A stretch of DNA of 64,000 bases from Palsa-504 sp963739615 (GTDB lineage Bacteria > Actinomycetota > Actinomycetes > Streptosporangiales > Streptosporangiaceae): positions 254,543 to 318,542 of the forward strand of contig CAVUBD010000035.1 in NCBI GenBank assembly GCA_963739615.1. Direction: 5' to 3'. A model generated the notes under the pieces. The model saw only the letters and a program-made list of their open reading frames with translations. It made no database searches and was not told the origin of the DNA. Shown piece by piece: positions 1-9,128 of the stretch. Positions within the stretch are counted from its first letter, which is position 1, and every line of letters begins with the position of its first letter. The translations under genes were made by a program, and so were the position numbers.

Positions 1-434
1 TCCTGATCGGGCTCACGTGGTGGCTGGCCCACCAGGACCAGCGGTGGACCTACGCGCTCCCGTTCGAGCGGGCCGAGCACAGCTTTTACCGCGCCGCCCA
101 GTTCGGCCTGGCCGCCGAGCTGAGCTGGCCCGCCGGCCGCGGAGATCAGGTCCGGACGGTTCGCGCCGCCGACCTGGTGACCGGGCTCCTGCCGGCCGCG
201 CGGGACGGCCTGGTGGCCGCCGGGGTGGCCGCGGCCGAGGCGGATAGCCTGCTGAGCGTGATCGGCGCGCGGGTGGCGACCGGGCAGACCGGGGCGGCGT
301 GGCAGCGCGCCACGCTGTCGGCCGTCCAGCCAGGCCGTTCCCGGACGCAGGCCCTCGCGGCGATGCTCGGCCGCTACCTGTCCTGCGCAGCATCGGGCCA
401 GCCTGTCCACACCTGGCCCGTCGATGGCCGGTAG
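1..434 (+). CDS. C-terminal part of a glutamate-cysteine ligase-like protein (partial)
   Basis: The reading frame is open from the window edge (frame starting at base 3) to the TAG at 432-434, giving about 143 residues. Stretches such as WTYALPFERAEHSFYRAAQFG followed by an Ala-rich helical tail resemble the end of actinobacterial GCS2/glutamate-cysteine-ligase-like proteins. That assignment is from memory of the family, not from a search. The last 11 bases overlap the proposed ackA ATG, so the two are probably co-transcribed. The catalytic part lies outside the window, so activity cannot be judged. Confidence 0.5.
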   Translation, partial: LIGLTWWLAHQDQRWTYALPFERAEHSFYRAAQFGLAAELSWPAGRGDQVRTVRAADLVTGLLPAARDGLVAAGVAAAEADSLLSVIGARVATGQTGAAWQRATLSAVQPGRSRTQALAAMLGRYLSCAASGQPVHTWPVDGR

Positions 435-1656
435 CATCCCGAGAGTGGCCGCGACAGGTGACCTGGTGCTGGTGCTCAACTCGGGCAGTTCGTCGGTGCG
501 GTTCGCCGTGCTGTCCCCGGGCAGCGGCGACCGCGTGCTCGAAGGGAAGGCCGAGAAGGTCGGCACGCCAGAGGCCGGGCTGCAGGTCCGGCGGTACCCG
601 GACGACGCCGTCGAAGAAACCCTCCCTGACGGCAGCTACCACGCCGTTATCTCCCGGATCCTGGATCACCTGGCCGACGTCGGCCCCGCCCAGGCGCAGC
701 TGATCGGCGCCGGTCACCGGGTGGTGCACGGGGGAGAGCGGTTCAGCGACTCGGTCCTGGTCGACGACGACGTTATCGCCGCGATCCGCGCGGACGCGCC
801 GCTGGCCCCGCTGCATAACCCGGAGAACCTGGAGGGCATCGAGGCGGTGAGCGCCGTCCGGCCCGGACTTCCCCAGGTCGCCGTCTTCGACACCGCGTTC
901 CACCACACCATGCCGGCCGAGGCCTACCGCTACGCGGTTCCCGAGGAGTGGTACGCGCGGTACGGGGTGCGACGTTACGGGTTCCACGGTACCAGTTACC
1001 GTTTCGTCAGCGAGCGGGCCGCCGCACTGCTCGGCCGCCCCGGCACCGAGCTGCGGCTGGTCATGGCCCACCTCGGCAACGGGTGCAGCGCGACGGCGGT
1101 ACGGGACGGCGTGTCGGTGGACACGACCATGGGGCTGACCCCGCTGGAGGGCCTGGTCATGGGCACTCGCTCCGGCGATATCGATCCCGGCGTCTTCGGC
1201 TACCTGGCCGGGCAGACCGGCCAGAGCATCGATGAGCTCACCGAGGTGCTGAACGGGCACAGCGGACTTCAGGGGCTGTCCGGCGTCGGCAACGACATGC
1301 GTACCATCCAGGTGGCAGCGGCCGGCGGCAACGAGCGGGCGCGGCTCGCGCTCGAGGTTTTCGTGCACCGGCTGGCGAAGGCGATCGCCGGGCTGGTCAC
1401 TAGCCTGGAGCGGCTCGATGCGCTGGTATTCACCGGCGGCATCGGCGAGAACAGCGCCGTCGTCCGCGGCCTGGTGCTCCGCCGTCTGGGCTTCCTGGGC
1501 CTGACCGAGGACGCCGAGGCCAATGCCCAGCACGGCCGCCTGACCGGGGGACGCATCAGCTATCCTGGCCGGGTCCTCGCGCTGGTGGTGCCGACCGATG
1601 AGGAACTGATGATCGCCCGCGACACCGCCCGTCTCGTCGTCGCAGCCGGAGGATGA
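424..1656 (+). CDS. ackA: Acetate kinase
   Basis: A 410-residue protein of normal family length that converts acetyl phosphate and ADP to acetate and ATP in the cytoplasm. It shows the full acetokinase signature set: LVLNSGSSSVRFAVL near residue 15 (phosphate-binding N-motif), GHRVVHGGERF, FDTAFHHTMP, RYGFHGTSYRFVS, HLGNGCSATAV, TMGLTPLEGLVMGTRSGDIDPG (split here by the family's second signature) and FTGGIGENS near residue 335. The ATG at 424 overlaps the previous stop; a GTG at 445 is an alternative start. pta follows after 4 bases, the classical ackA-pta order, often placed near phosphoketolase in actinomycetes. The upstream partner is outside the window. Confidence 0.97.
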   Translation: MAGSIPRVAATGDLVLVLNSGSSSVRFAVLSPGSGDRVLEGKAEKVGTPEAGLQVRRYPDDAVEETLPDGSYHAVISRILDHLADVGPAQAQLIGAGHRVVHGGERFSDSVLVDDDVIAAIRADAPLAPLHNPENLEGIEAVSAVRPGLPQVAVFDTAFHHTMPAEAYRYAVPEEWYARYGVRRYGFHGTSYRFVSERAAALLGRPGTELRLVMAHLGNGCSATAVRDGVSVDTTMGLTPLEGLVMGTRSGDIDPGVFGYLAGQTGQSIDELTEVLNGHSGLQGLSGVGNDMRTIQVAAAGGNERARLALEVFVHRLAKAIAGLVTSLERLDALVFTGGIGENSAVVRGLVLRRLGFLGLTEDAEANAQHGRLTGGRISYPGRVLALVVPTDEELMIARDTARLVVAAGG

Positions 1657-1660
1657 CGCC

Positions 1661-4186
1661 ATGGCCCGGAGCCTGCTCGTCGCGCCCGTCGCGGACGACG
1701 TCGGCGTAGCCAGGACCTGCCTCGGGCTGCTGCGGGCGCTCGACAGGAGCGGCGTCCACGTGGCCTACGTCAAGGCGGTCGCCCAGCCGCGCGCCGACGG
1801 CGAGCCCGACCGCTCGGCCGCGCTGGTGGCGGCGATCACCATGCTGCGTCCGCCGGAACCGCTGACGACCGCCGAGCTGGAGTGGCAGCTGGGCGAGGGC
1901 GGGCTCGAGGTGGCCCTGGAGAAGATCGTCGCGGCCTGGGAGCCGATCTACGGACGGTCCGATGTCGTCGTCGTCGAGGGGCTGAGCTCAGGGCCGTCCC
2001 GGCTGTACGCCAGCGCGTTCAACCAGGCGCTGGCCAAGGCGCTTGACGCCGACGTCGTGCTGGTCAACCGCTGGCCCGCCGACTCGGGCACCGTCGAGGG
2101 CACGGCCGAGGACGCCGTCGAGGGCGCCGTCGAGGGCACGGCCGGGGACACGGCCGGGGACACGGCCGGGGACACGGCCGAGCAACTCGCCATCGCGGCC
2201 AGCGGGTACACCTCGAACGAGCACGCCCGCGTCGTGGGCTGCGTGGTCCACGGCCTGCCCGGGCCGGCTACCGCCGCGGCCGCCGGGCTGCGCAGCGCGC
2301 TGGCCAGGCACGGCCTGCGCCTGATCGCCGGGGTGCCGTTCCGCCCTGAGCTGAGCTGGCTGCGGGTCAGCGACCTGTGCCGGGAGCTCAAGCCCCGGCT
2401 CCTGCACGAGGGGGACATGTCCCGGCGGATCAGGGACGTGGCGGTTTTCGCCCAGGGCATCCCTGGCGGCATCCGTGTCCTCACCGACGGCCGGCTCATC
2501 GTGGTTCCCGGCGACAGGCACGAGGTCGTGATGGCCGCCTGCCTGGCCGCGCTGAACGGGAGGCGGCTGGCCGCGCTGCTGCTGAGCGGGGGCATCGCGC
2601 CCGATCCGCAGGTGTGGGAACTCACCCGGGCCTCGGCCGCCACCGGCCTGCCCGTCCTGGTCGTGGCGGGGGATAGCTACCAGACCGCGATGCGGGTGCG
2701 TGACCTCGACCCGGGGCTGTCCGCCGACGACCCGGACCGGGTCGAGCTCGTGACGGACAACATCGCCGACGCGCTCGATGAGTCCTGGCTGAAGTCGCTG
2801 CCCAGTCCGGCCCGGCCGCGCCGGGTCAGTCCCGCCGCCTTCCGTTACCGGCTGGTGGAACGGGCCCGCGCCGCCGACGCGTGCGTGGTGCTGCCCGAGG
2901 GCACCGAGCCCCGCACCATGACGGCCGCGATCACGTGCGCCGAGCGGGGCATCGCCCGCAGCGTGCTGCTCGGCCATCCCGGCGAGGTGGCCGAGCAGGC
3001 CAGGCGGCTCGGGCTGCGGCTGCCGCCCGGCGTCACCGTGGTCGACCCGCAGGCCGCCGCCGAACAGTACGTCGCCCCGCTGGCCCAGCTGAGGCGGCAC
3101 CGCGGCTGGAACGAGGAGGTGGCCCGCGAGCGTCTCTCCGACCCGGTCACGGTCGGGACCATGATGCTCTGGCGGGGTGAAGTGGACGGCCTGGTGTCCG
3201 GCGCGGCGCACACCACCGCGAACACCGTCCGTCCCGCGCTGCAGATCCTGGGCACCAGGCCGGGCAGCCGGCTGGTCTCGTCGGTGTTCTTCATGTGCCT
3301 GCCCGACGAGGTGGTCATCTACGGCGACTGCGCCATCAACCCTCAGCCGGACGCGGCGGACCTGGCCGACATCGCCATCTCCAGCGCGGCGTCGGCCCGG
3401 GCCTTCGGCATCGAGCCCCGGGTGGCGATGATCAGCTTCAGCACCGGAACCTCCGGCGCGGGCACGGACGTGGACAAGGTGGCCGAGGCCACCCGGCTGG
3501 TCCGCGAACGCGAACCCGGCCTGGCCGTCGACGGCCCGCTGCAGTACGACGCCGCCGCCATCGCCTCGGTCGGCGAGGCCAAGCGGCCGGGCAGCCCGGT
3601 AGCCGGCCGGGCCAGCGTCTTCATCTTCCCCGACCTGGACACCGGCAACACGACGTACAAGGCGGTGCAGCGCAGCGCCCAGGTGGTCAGCATCGGACCG
3701 ATGCTGCAGGGGCTGGCCAAGCCGGTCAACGACCTGAGCCGCGGCGCCCTGGTCGAGGACATCATCTACACGGTGGCGCTGACCGCGATCCAGGCTCGCA
3801 CCGTAACAGCCTTATTCTGGCCGAACGGTCCGTGGTTTCCCGTTCCCCGCCCCTGCCACGCCGCCCGCCGTGCCCACGGCGTACCTTCTGCTTGTGGTGC
3901 GCTACCGGGTGCTGATCTCCGGCCGGGTCCAGGGCGTCTTCTTCCGCGACAGCTGTCGCCGGCTGGCGGTGCAGCATGGCCTGGGCGGGTGGGTGCGCAA
4001 CCTCCCAGACGGCCGGGTCGAAGCGGTCTTCGAGGGACTCGCCGACGATGTCGGATGCCTGGTCGACTGGGCGCATCACGGACCGCGCCTGGCCGTGGTG
4101 GAGGCCGTCGCCGTCCAGCCCGAACCCCCAGAGGGACTGCGCACCTTCCAGGTCAGGTAGCGACCTCAGTCACTCGCGATCCCTAG
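1661..4186 (+). CDS. pta: Phosphate acetyltransferase with an abnormal C-terminal read-through tail
   Basis: Interconverts acetyl-CoA and acetyl phosphate; partner of ackA just upstream. Domain order is that of long bacterial Pta: an N-terminal dethiobiotin-synthetase-like domain (about 1-205), a DRTGG-type domain (about 220-335) and the catalytic PTA domain (about 395-712, with SGAAHTTANTVRPALQ, MISFSTGTSG and GLAKPVNDLSRGALVEDI). The N-terminal domain lacks an obvious GxxxxGK(S/T) loop. The family normally ends right after ...VALTAIQA (about 3798). Here there is no stop, and the frame runs on for about 130 Arg/Pro-rich residues across the acylphosphatase gene in another frame. The tail has shadow-ORF composition and is probably not a functional domain. 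A 12-bp tandem repeat lies inside at 2138-2180. Confidence 0.93.
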   Translation: MARSLLVAPVADDVGVARTCLGLLRALDRSGVHVAYVKAVAQPRADGEPDRSAALVAAITMLRPPEPLTTAELEWQLGEGGLEVALEKIVAAWEPIYGRSDVVVVEGLSSGPSRLYASAFNQALAKALDADVVLVNRWPADSGTVEGTAEDAVEGAVEGTAGDTAGDTAGDTAEQLAIAASGYTSNEHARVVGCVVHGLPGPATAAAAGLRSALARHGLRLIAGVPFRPELSWLRVSDLCRELKPRLLHEGDMSRRIRDVAVFAQGIPGGIRVLTDGRLIVVPGDRHEVVMAACLAALNGRRLAALLLSGGIAPDPQVWELTRASAATGLPVLVVAGDSYQTAMRVRDLDPGLSADDPDRVELVTDNIADALDESWLKSLPSPARPRRVSPAAFRYRLVERARAADACVVLPEGTEPRTMTAAITCAERGIARSVLLGHPGEVAEQARRLGLRLPPGVTVVDPQAAAEQYVAPLAQLRRHRGWNEEVARERLSDPVTVGTMMLWRGEVDGLVSGAAHTTANTVRPALQILGTRPGSRLVSSVFFMCLPDEVVIYGDCAINPQPDAADLADIAISSAASARAFGIEPRVAMISFSTGTSGAGTDVDKVAEATRLVREREPGLAVDGPLQYDAAAIASVGEAKRPGSPVAGRASVFIFPDLDTGNTTYKAVQRSAQVVSIGPMLQGLAKPVNDLSRGALVEDIIYTVALTAIQARTVTALFWPNGPWFPVPRPCHAARRAHGVPSACGALPGADLRPGPGRLLPRQLSPAGGAAWPGRVGAQPPRRPGRSGLRGTRRRCRMPGRLGASRTAPGRGGGRRRPARTPRGTAHLPGQVATSVTRDP
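2138..2180 (+). repeat. 12-bp tandem repeat inside pta
   Basis: About 3.6 copies of ACGGCCGGGGAC, encoding a TAGD repeat between the nucleotide-binding-like and DRTGG domains. It keeps the frame and lies in a linker, so it probably represents slippage expansion. Confidence 0.85.
3894..4160 (+). CDS. acyP: Acylphosphatase
   Basis: About 88 residues from GTG 3894; GTG at 3870 or 3897 is also possible. It hydrolyses acyl phosphates such as acetyl phosphate, the intermediate made by the neighbouring genes. The family hallmarks are present: the phosphate-binding loop GRVQGVFFRDS, whose Arg is catalytic, then the catalytic Asn in GGWVRNLPDGRVE, and the usual C-terminal beta strand (LRTFQVR). The whole gene lies inside the read-through frame of pta but in another frame. 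This suggests the pta stop was lost rather than that acyP is spurious. It ends 22 bases before the convergent DUF294 gene. Confidence 0.88.
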   Translation: MVRYRVLISGRVQGVFFRDSCRRLAVQHGLGGWVRNLPDGRVEAVFEGLADDVGCLVDWAHHGPRLAVVEAVAVQPEPPEGLRTFQVR

Positions 4187-6072
4187 GTCCAGCGGATCCC
4201 CATCGCCAGCTCCCTGGCCAGCCCCGACTGGACCGAAGCGACCGCGCGGAACGCATCCCTGAGATACGACCGCGCCAGCGGGTTCAGCGTCTTGGGGTCG
4301 ATGAAATTGTCCGGTGCCTCGCCGCGCCGCAACTGCTCCACCTGATGATCAAGGCGCAGCGAGGAGATGAAGCCGAATGCCTCCATCAGCGCGCGCGCCT
4401 CCGGGCCTTCCAGCGTCCCGGCCGCCTCAGCCGCTCGCAGCCGCTCCATGGTCGAGGCGCTCGCGACGCCGGCCGTCATCGCGGCCCAGCGGGCCAGGTC
4501 GGTGATCGGGATCAGCCCGCCGTGCTTGAGGTCGAGCTGTCCCCGGCGCTCGCCCGAGTGCTCGACCACGAAGTCGCGCATGAACCCGGTCGGCGGCCGG
4601 AACGAGAGCGCGAACCGGGCCAGCAGGCGCAGCAGGCCAGCCTCCGGCTTAGCCCGGCTATCCCACAGCCCGTCCGCGCCCCCGGATCCGCTGCTCCATA
4701 CCGGGCGGCTGTCGGTAATCACCGATACCAGGATCAGCGCCTGCTCCTGCGTCGGATCCTGGCTCAGGCTCCGAATCGCCGCGTGCCACGAGGCCCGTGA
4801 CCGCTCGAACAGCGGGCTGGAGGCGCTCGCGCCATGGTCGTCGGGCCGCAGCCCGCACTCCCGCAAGCCGTCGTCCACCGCCCGGCCCAGCCGCGCCGCG
4901 TACTCGCGCATCTCCTGATCAGCCCCGTCCTGCCAGGCGAGCGCACTGTCCACGTCGGAAGACGGCGCCGCCTCCCGCCGCGCCAGGCTGCCCAGGGCGA
5001 ACCAGGTGAACTCCGCGGGCGGGTCCCCGGCGTCCCGGACGGCCAGCTCCACCAGCTTCCGGATCAGCGCGTCGAGCACGACGCAGTGGACCGCCGCCAC
5101 GTGCTCGGCCGCCACTTGCGCGTCGTGCAGCGCGATGATCATCGGGCTGAGGCCGGCCGACGCGGCCACCAGGTCCGCGGTGCTCGAAGCCAGGTCGATG
5201 GCGCGGCGCAGCAGCAGCGGCTTACGTGCCTCCGCGACCACCAGATCGCCGTCGTCGATCACGCCCAGGACCTCCCCGGCCGGGGACAGCACCGGGATGT
5301 GATGCACGTTGCGTTCGAGCATGTCGAGCAGGACATCACCGGCCAGGCGGTCCGAGCTCACGGTGTAGGCGGGCTCGGTCATGATGGCCGAAAGCGGCGC
5401 GTCCGGGCTCAGGCCTACCGCCACCACCCGCGAACGCAGATCGCCATCGGTCACGATCCCGAGCCGCGCCCCGCCAGCACCGGAACCGCCGCCAGCACCG
5501 GAACCGCCGCCAGCACCGGAACCGGCGTCTGACCCGACGCGGACCAGGACCGCGCTCGCGCCCTCGGCGGTCATCCGCTTGGCCGCCTCGCGGATCGGCT
5601 CGCTGCCGTGGCACACCAGCGGCGGCGTCCGGATCAGGGACGCGACGCGATGCTCGACCGGGTCCTCAGGCGGCGCGCTCACCTGAGGCCGGGTCACGAT
5701 CGACCGCGCCACGAACCGCAGCACGTCCGGGCGGGCGAGCAGCGGGCGCATGACACCGGCCGGGATACGGTAGCAGTCGGTGTCCTGGCCCGCGCGGGCC
5801 TCGAAGCCGGTCGGCAGCCCGGAGACCATCGACGCCTGCCCGAACAGCTCGCCGGGACCGAGCAGGTCGAGTATCCGCCCGTCGTGGAGGATCTCGACCG
5901 AGCCGTCCCGGACCACCCAGACCGATTCGACCGGCCCGGCGCCCTGCGAGAAGATCGTCTTTCCCTTGGGGGTGAACTCCGTCTCCGTCACCGCGGCCAC
6001 CCGGGTCAGCTCATCTGGCCCTATCGCGTCGAACGGCGGGTAGGAGCCGAGAAAGCCGGCGACGTCCTGCAC
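4183..6072 (-). CDS. cNMP-binding / CBS-pair / DUF294 nucleotidyltransferase-like signalling protein
   Basis: A 629-residue cytoplasmic protein if it starts at GTG 6072. Upstream residues in the same frame lie inside the permease gene and read as nonsense. Order: cyclic-nucleotide-binding domain (about 5-120, FDAIGPDELTRVAA to GPGELFGQASM), two CBS motifs (about 150-290, with LGIVTDGDLRSRVV and VLGVIDDGDLV), then a DUF294 nucleotidyltransferase domain (FTWFALGSLARREAAPSSDVDSA, with the GSxxRxE...DxD pattern) and the DUF294 C-terminal helical domain. Relatives resemble GlnD-type enzymes, but the substrate is unknown. A Gly/Ser/Ala repeat (18 bp x 3) interrupts the CBS region. It starts 11 bases after the permease stop, suggesting it regulates that transporter. 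Confidence 0.88.
   Translation of the reverse strand: MQDVAGFLGSYPPFDAIGPDELTRVAAVTETEFTPKGKTIFSQGAGPVESVWVVRDGSVEILHDGRILDLLGPGELFGQASMVSGLPTGFEARAGQDTDCYRIPAGVMRPLLARPDVLRFVARSIVTRPQVSAPPEDPVEHRVASLIRTPPLVCHGSEPIREAAKRMTAEGASAVLVRVGSDAGSGAGGGSGAGGGSGAGGARLGIVTDGDLRSRVVAVGLSPDAPLSAIMTEPAYTVSSDRLAGDVLLDMLERNVHHIPVLSPAGEVLGVIDDGDLVVAEARKPLLLRRAIDLASSTADLVAASAGLSPMIIALHDAQVAAEHVAAVHCVVLDALIRKLVELAVRDAGDPPAEFTWFALGSLARREAAPSSDVDSALAWQDGADQEMREYAARLGRAVDDGLRECGLRPDDHGASASSPLFERSRASWHAAIRSLSQDPTQEQALILVSVITDSRPVWSSGSGGADGLWDSRAKPEAGLLRLLARFALSFRPPTGFMRDFVVEHSGERRGQLDLKHGGLIPITDLARWAAMTAGVASASTMERLRAAEAAGTLEGPEARALMEAFGFISSLRLDHQVEQLRRGEAPDNFIDPKTLNPLARSYLRDAFRAVASVQSGLARELAMGIRWT
5473..5526 (-). 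repeat. 18-bp tandem repeat inside the CBS region
   Basis: Three copies of GCCAGCACCGGAACCGCC (the last copy differs at one base) encode a GGGSGA-type flexible linker in the CBS domain of the DUF294 protein. Confidence 0.88.
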
Positions 6073-6083
6073 CGGAGCCTGGT

Positions 6084-7637
6084 TCAGGCGGTCTCGTCGG
6101 TGACCCCGGCGGAGGTGAGCACCGGACCCGCCCGGTGCTCGGCCAGCACCCTGGTCCCACGGCCGCGCTGCGTCGCGAGGTAGTAGATCACGCCCACGGC
6201 GCCGAGCCCGCCGACGAACACGAACGCGCCCCACTGGTAGTACCAGGCGCTGTTGCCGTAGACCGCCGGCCGCGGCCAGGCCAGGTTGACCATCACGCCG
6301 ACCTGGAACACGACGGCCACCAGGTTGACAAGCAGACCCCAGCGGCCAAGCGAGAAGTAGGGGCCGTGCTCGGCCGTGGGCCACTTGCCGCGCAGCCGCG
6401 CGACTAGCAGCGGCCCGGTGACGCAGAGGTAGGCGACGTAGAACATGATGATCGCGACCGAGGTGAGGACGAAGAACGCCTTCTGGTTACCGACGTTGAG
6501 TATCAGCAGCAGGAGGGTGACTACCCCGATGACGATCGAGGGGACCAGCGGCGTCTTGGACTTGCCGTGTACCCTGGCGATGGCGGAGGCGAACGGGAGC
6601 CTGCCGTCCCGGCCCATAGTGAAGATCATCCGGATGCCGCCGGTGTGCACGGCCAGGGCGCAGACGGTGATCGCGATCGCCGAGGCGATCAGGAAGACGT
6701 CGCCGAGGGTGCCGCCGAGGGTCGCCTTGACCAGGTACGGCAGCCCGGAGATGCCCAGCTCCTTGGCGTGGATGTTGGGCACGGACATCTCGCCGAACAA
6801 GATGACGAGCAGGCCCACGATCCCGGCGGCGCTCAGGGCACGGATGATCGCGGGCGGGGCGTGCTTCCGTGGGTCGTGCGTCTCCTCGGCCAGCGACCCC
6901 GCGGTGTCGAACCCGTACATCACGTACGCGCTCATCAGCCCGGCCACCAGGAAGGCACCGAAGTAGCCCCACGGATAGCCGGCCCCGGTCCCGAAGGTGT
7001 CGAACACCACGGCCGGGCTGCGGCGGATGTGAAAGGCGAGCAGGATGATCATCAGCGTGACACCGCACAGCTCGACCATGACGCCGAAGTTGTTGATCCG
7101 CGCCATCAGCTTGACGCCGATCATGTTGATGATGGTGGTGAAGACCACCAGGCCCGCGGCCAGCAACAGCGCGTTCTTCGCGCCGTCCGGCGTATAGATC
7201 TGTCCGACATCGGCGGGGCCGCCGATGAACTCGAAGAAGGCCGAGATCTGCGGCAGCACGACCTGGTAGGCGACCGCCACCGCGGCCAGCGTGACGATCG
7301 ATCCCACGACCAGGATCCAGCCGCCGAACCAGGAGGTGAAGGAACTGGCGATCTGCTTGGACCACTGGTAGACCGAGCCCGCGAGCGGGTACTGCCCGGC
7401 CAGCTCGGCGAAGCACAGCGCGACCAGCATCTGCCCGATAAATACGGCGGGCCAGGTCCAGATGAACGCCGGGCCGCCCGAGCCGAAGCCGAAGAAGAAC
7501 AGCTCGAACACCCCGGTCATGATCGAGATGTAGCTGAACCCTGCGGCGAACGACGAGAACAAGCCGAGGGAGCGGTCCAGCTCCTGCTTGTAGCCGAACT
7601 TAGCCAGGTCGTCAGAGTCCACGTTCGGCATCGCCAT
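6084..7637 (-). CDS. APC-superfamily amino acid/amine permease
   Basis: A 517-residue integral membrane protein with about 12 predicted hydrophobic segments. The N-terminus (DLAKFGYKQELDRSLGLFSSFAAGFSYIS) and the FGFGSGGPAFIWTWP loop are typical of the amino acid-choline/GABA permease (ACT) branch of the APC superfamily. The motif MYGFDTAGSLAEETHDPRKHAPPAI, given here in shortened sense as the family's TM6-7 signature, is clear. It should import an amine or amino acid by proton or sodium symport; the substrate cannot be told from sequence. Start ATG 7637, with an in-frame ATG two codons later. The downstream cNMP/CBS/DUF294 gene is coupled to it. Confidence 0.9.
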   Translation of the reverse strand: MAMPNVDSDDLAKFGYKQELDRSLGLFSSFAAGFSYISIMTGVFELFFFGFGSGGPAFIWTWPAVFIGQMLVALCFAELAGQYPLAGSVYQWSKQIASSFTSWFGGWILVVGSIVTLAAVAVAYQVVLPQISAFFEFIGGPADVGQIYTPDGAKNALLLAAGLVVFTTIINMIGVKLMARINNFGVMVELCGVTLMIILLAFHIRRSPAVVFDTFGTGAGYPWGYFGAFLVAGLMSAYVMYGFDTAGSLAEETHDPRKHAPPAIIRALSAAGIVGLLVILFGEMSVPNIHAKELGISGLPYLVKATLGGTLGDVFLIASAIAITVCALAVHTGGIRMIFTMGRDGRLPFASAIARVHGKSKTPLVPSIVIGVVTLLLLILNVGNQKAFFVLTSVAIIMFYVAYLCVTGPLLVARLRGKWPTAEHGPYFSLGRWGLLVNLVAVVFQVGVMVNLAWPRPAVYGNSAWYYQWGAFVFVGGLGAVGVIYYLATQRGRGTRVLAEHRAGPVLTSAGVTDETA

Positions 7638-7831
7638 GGCTCACATCCTTCGGGTACGGCGGGTATCCCCAAAGATGACATCATTTGGCCTGGAACGTCA
7701 ACGCAGGTGAGAGCACTAGTTTCGGTCAGGGAGACTGAGCGGATGGATGGTCAGGTGATGGGACGGGGGGAAAGCCCTGAGCTGGCAAGTGACGCCTGGG
7801 ATGTCGCCGTCCGGATTCCCGGGCCCGCCCG

Positions 7832-9088
7832 TTGACGGAGCAGCGGCGGCCGCCTACGCCCAGTCCCGCCGCGGCCGGCCCCAGCACGCCCGGCACCGGC
7901 ACGGCCAGTCGCAGTTCCGACATCCTCAGCCTCAGCAGCTTCATCGTCCTCGGCCTGCCCGACGGCATGCTGGGCACCGCCTGGCCGGCCATGCGCGGCA
8001 CCTTCGGCGCGCCTGTCGGTGATCTCGGCCTGATCCTGCTGATCGCCACGGCAGGCTCGGTGCTGGTCACCGCCTTCGTCGGCGCGCTGATCCGGCGCCT
8101 CGGCGTGCCCGCCCTGCTGGCCGTGGCCGGGTCGACCGCCGCGCTGGGGTATGCCGGGTTCGCCCTGGCGCCCGGGCTGTGGCTGGTACTGGCCGCGTCC
8201 GCGCTCACGGGCGCAGCGGCCGGCATGATGGACGCCGGGCTGAACACGGCGGTGGCCCTGACCGGCCGCCCGCGGCTCCTGAACCTGCTGCACGGCGCCT
8301 ACGGCGTCGGCACGGCGATCGGCCCGCTGGTCATCACGGCGGCCATCCTCACCGGCTCCTGGCGCCCCGCCTACCTGGCCCTGCTCGTCCTTGACCTGAT
8401 CCTGGCCGCGTTCTGGCTGCGGCAACGGCGGTCCCTCGGTGCTCCAACCGGGCAGGCCAGCCAGGTCGCCACGCCGGATCCGCATCCGGCCGCGCAGTGG
8501 TCCAGGCGCCGCTACCGCGCGGTGGTGGCCGCGGGCCTGGGTGCGTTCTTCTGCTACACCGGCCTTGAAGTCGGCGCCGGTCAGTGGGAGGCGAGCTTCT
8601 GCCGCGGGCACCTGAACATGTCGACGGGCGCCACCGGCCTGGCCACCTTCGGTTACTGGGGAGCCCTGACCGCCGTCAGGATCGGCCTGGCCGTGCTGCC
8701 CCGCCAGGTCCCGCCGCAGGCCGTGGCCCGCTGGGGCAGCGGCATCGCCGTGCTCGCGGCCGCCGTCATCTGGTGGCAGCCGGGCGTCACGGTGACCGTC
8801 GCCGGCTTCGTCTTGCTCGGCGGTGCCCTGGCCGGCGTCTTCCCGGCCCTGATCTCGCTCACCCCGGTCCGTCTCGGCGAGCAGCGAGCCCAGCACGTCA
8901 TTTCCTGGCAGATCGGGGCGGCGGCGGCCGGGGGAGCGGGCCTGTCGGCGATCATCGGCCTGCTCATCGGCGCGACCAGCCTGGCCGTTCTCGGTCCGGC
9001 GATAACCGTGCTCGCGATCGTCGTCGTCGGGGCCGAACTGCTGCTCAGCCGGCTCGCCCCGGTCGGGCGGCCCGCCCCGTCGCACTGA
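7832..9088 (+). CDS. MFS transporter
   Basis: About 418 residues with 12 hydrophobic segments split by a basic central loop (WLRQRRSLGAPT...). The first segment (SSFIVLGLPDGMLGTAWPAMR) and the motif VGALIRRLGVPALLAVAG fit the bypass-type/FucP-like major facilitator group. It probably exports or imports a small solute; the ligand is unknown. The annotated start is a TTG at 7832 with a low-complexity Pro/Ala leader of about 30 residues, so the true start may lie downstream. It stands alone, convergent with the LacI regulator. Confidence 0.83.
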   Translation: MTEQRRPPTPSPAAAGPSTPGTGTASRSSDILSLSSFIVLGLPDGMLGTAWPAMRGTFGAPVGDLGLILLIATAGSVLVTAFVGALIRRLGVPALLAVAGSTAALGYAGFALAPGLWLVLAASALTGAAAGMMDAGLNTAVALTGRPRLLNLLHGAYGVGTAIGPLVITAAILTGSWRPAYLALLVLDLILAAFWLRQRRSLGAPTGQASQVATPDPHPAAQWSRRRYRAVVAAGLGAFFCYTGLEVGAGQWEASFCRGHLNMSTGATGLATFGYWGALTAVRIGLAVLPRQVPPQAVARWGSGIAVLAAAVIWWQPGVTVTVAGFVLLGGALAGVFPALISLTPVRLGEQRAQHVISWQIGAAAAGGAGLSAIIGLLIGATSLAVLGPAITVLAIVVVGAELLLSRLAPVGRPAPSH

Positions 9089-9128
9089 CCCGTCGCACTG
9101 ACCCGCCGCACTGGCGCCACGATCGCGC

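Noticed and set aside
13..1662. Long open frame on the minus strand opposite ackA (similar ones at 1988-3211, 12686-13888, 22121-23398, 54883-56265)
   Set aside because: Arg/Pro/Gly-rich shadow frames caused by high GC third positions; the plus-strand genes have complete family motifs.
3809..3828. Short motif like TTATTCTGGCCGAACGG recurring near 13970 and 43812
   Set aside because: Similarity is limited to about 10 bases and positions differ in context (gene end, intergenic, gene start); probably chance.
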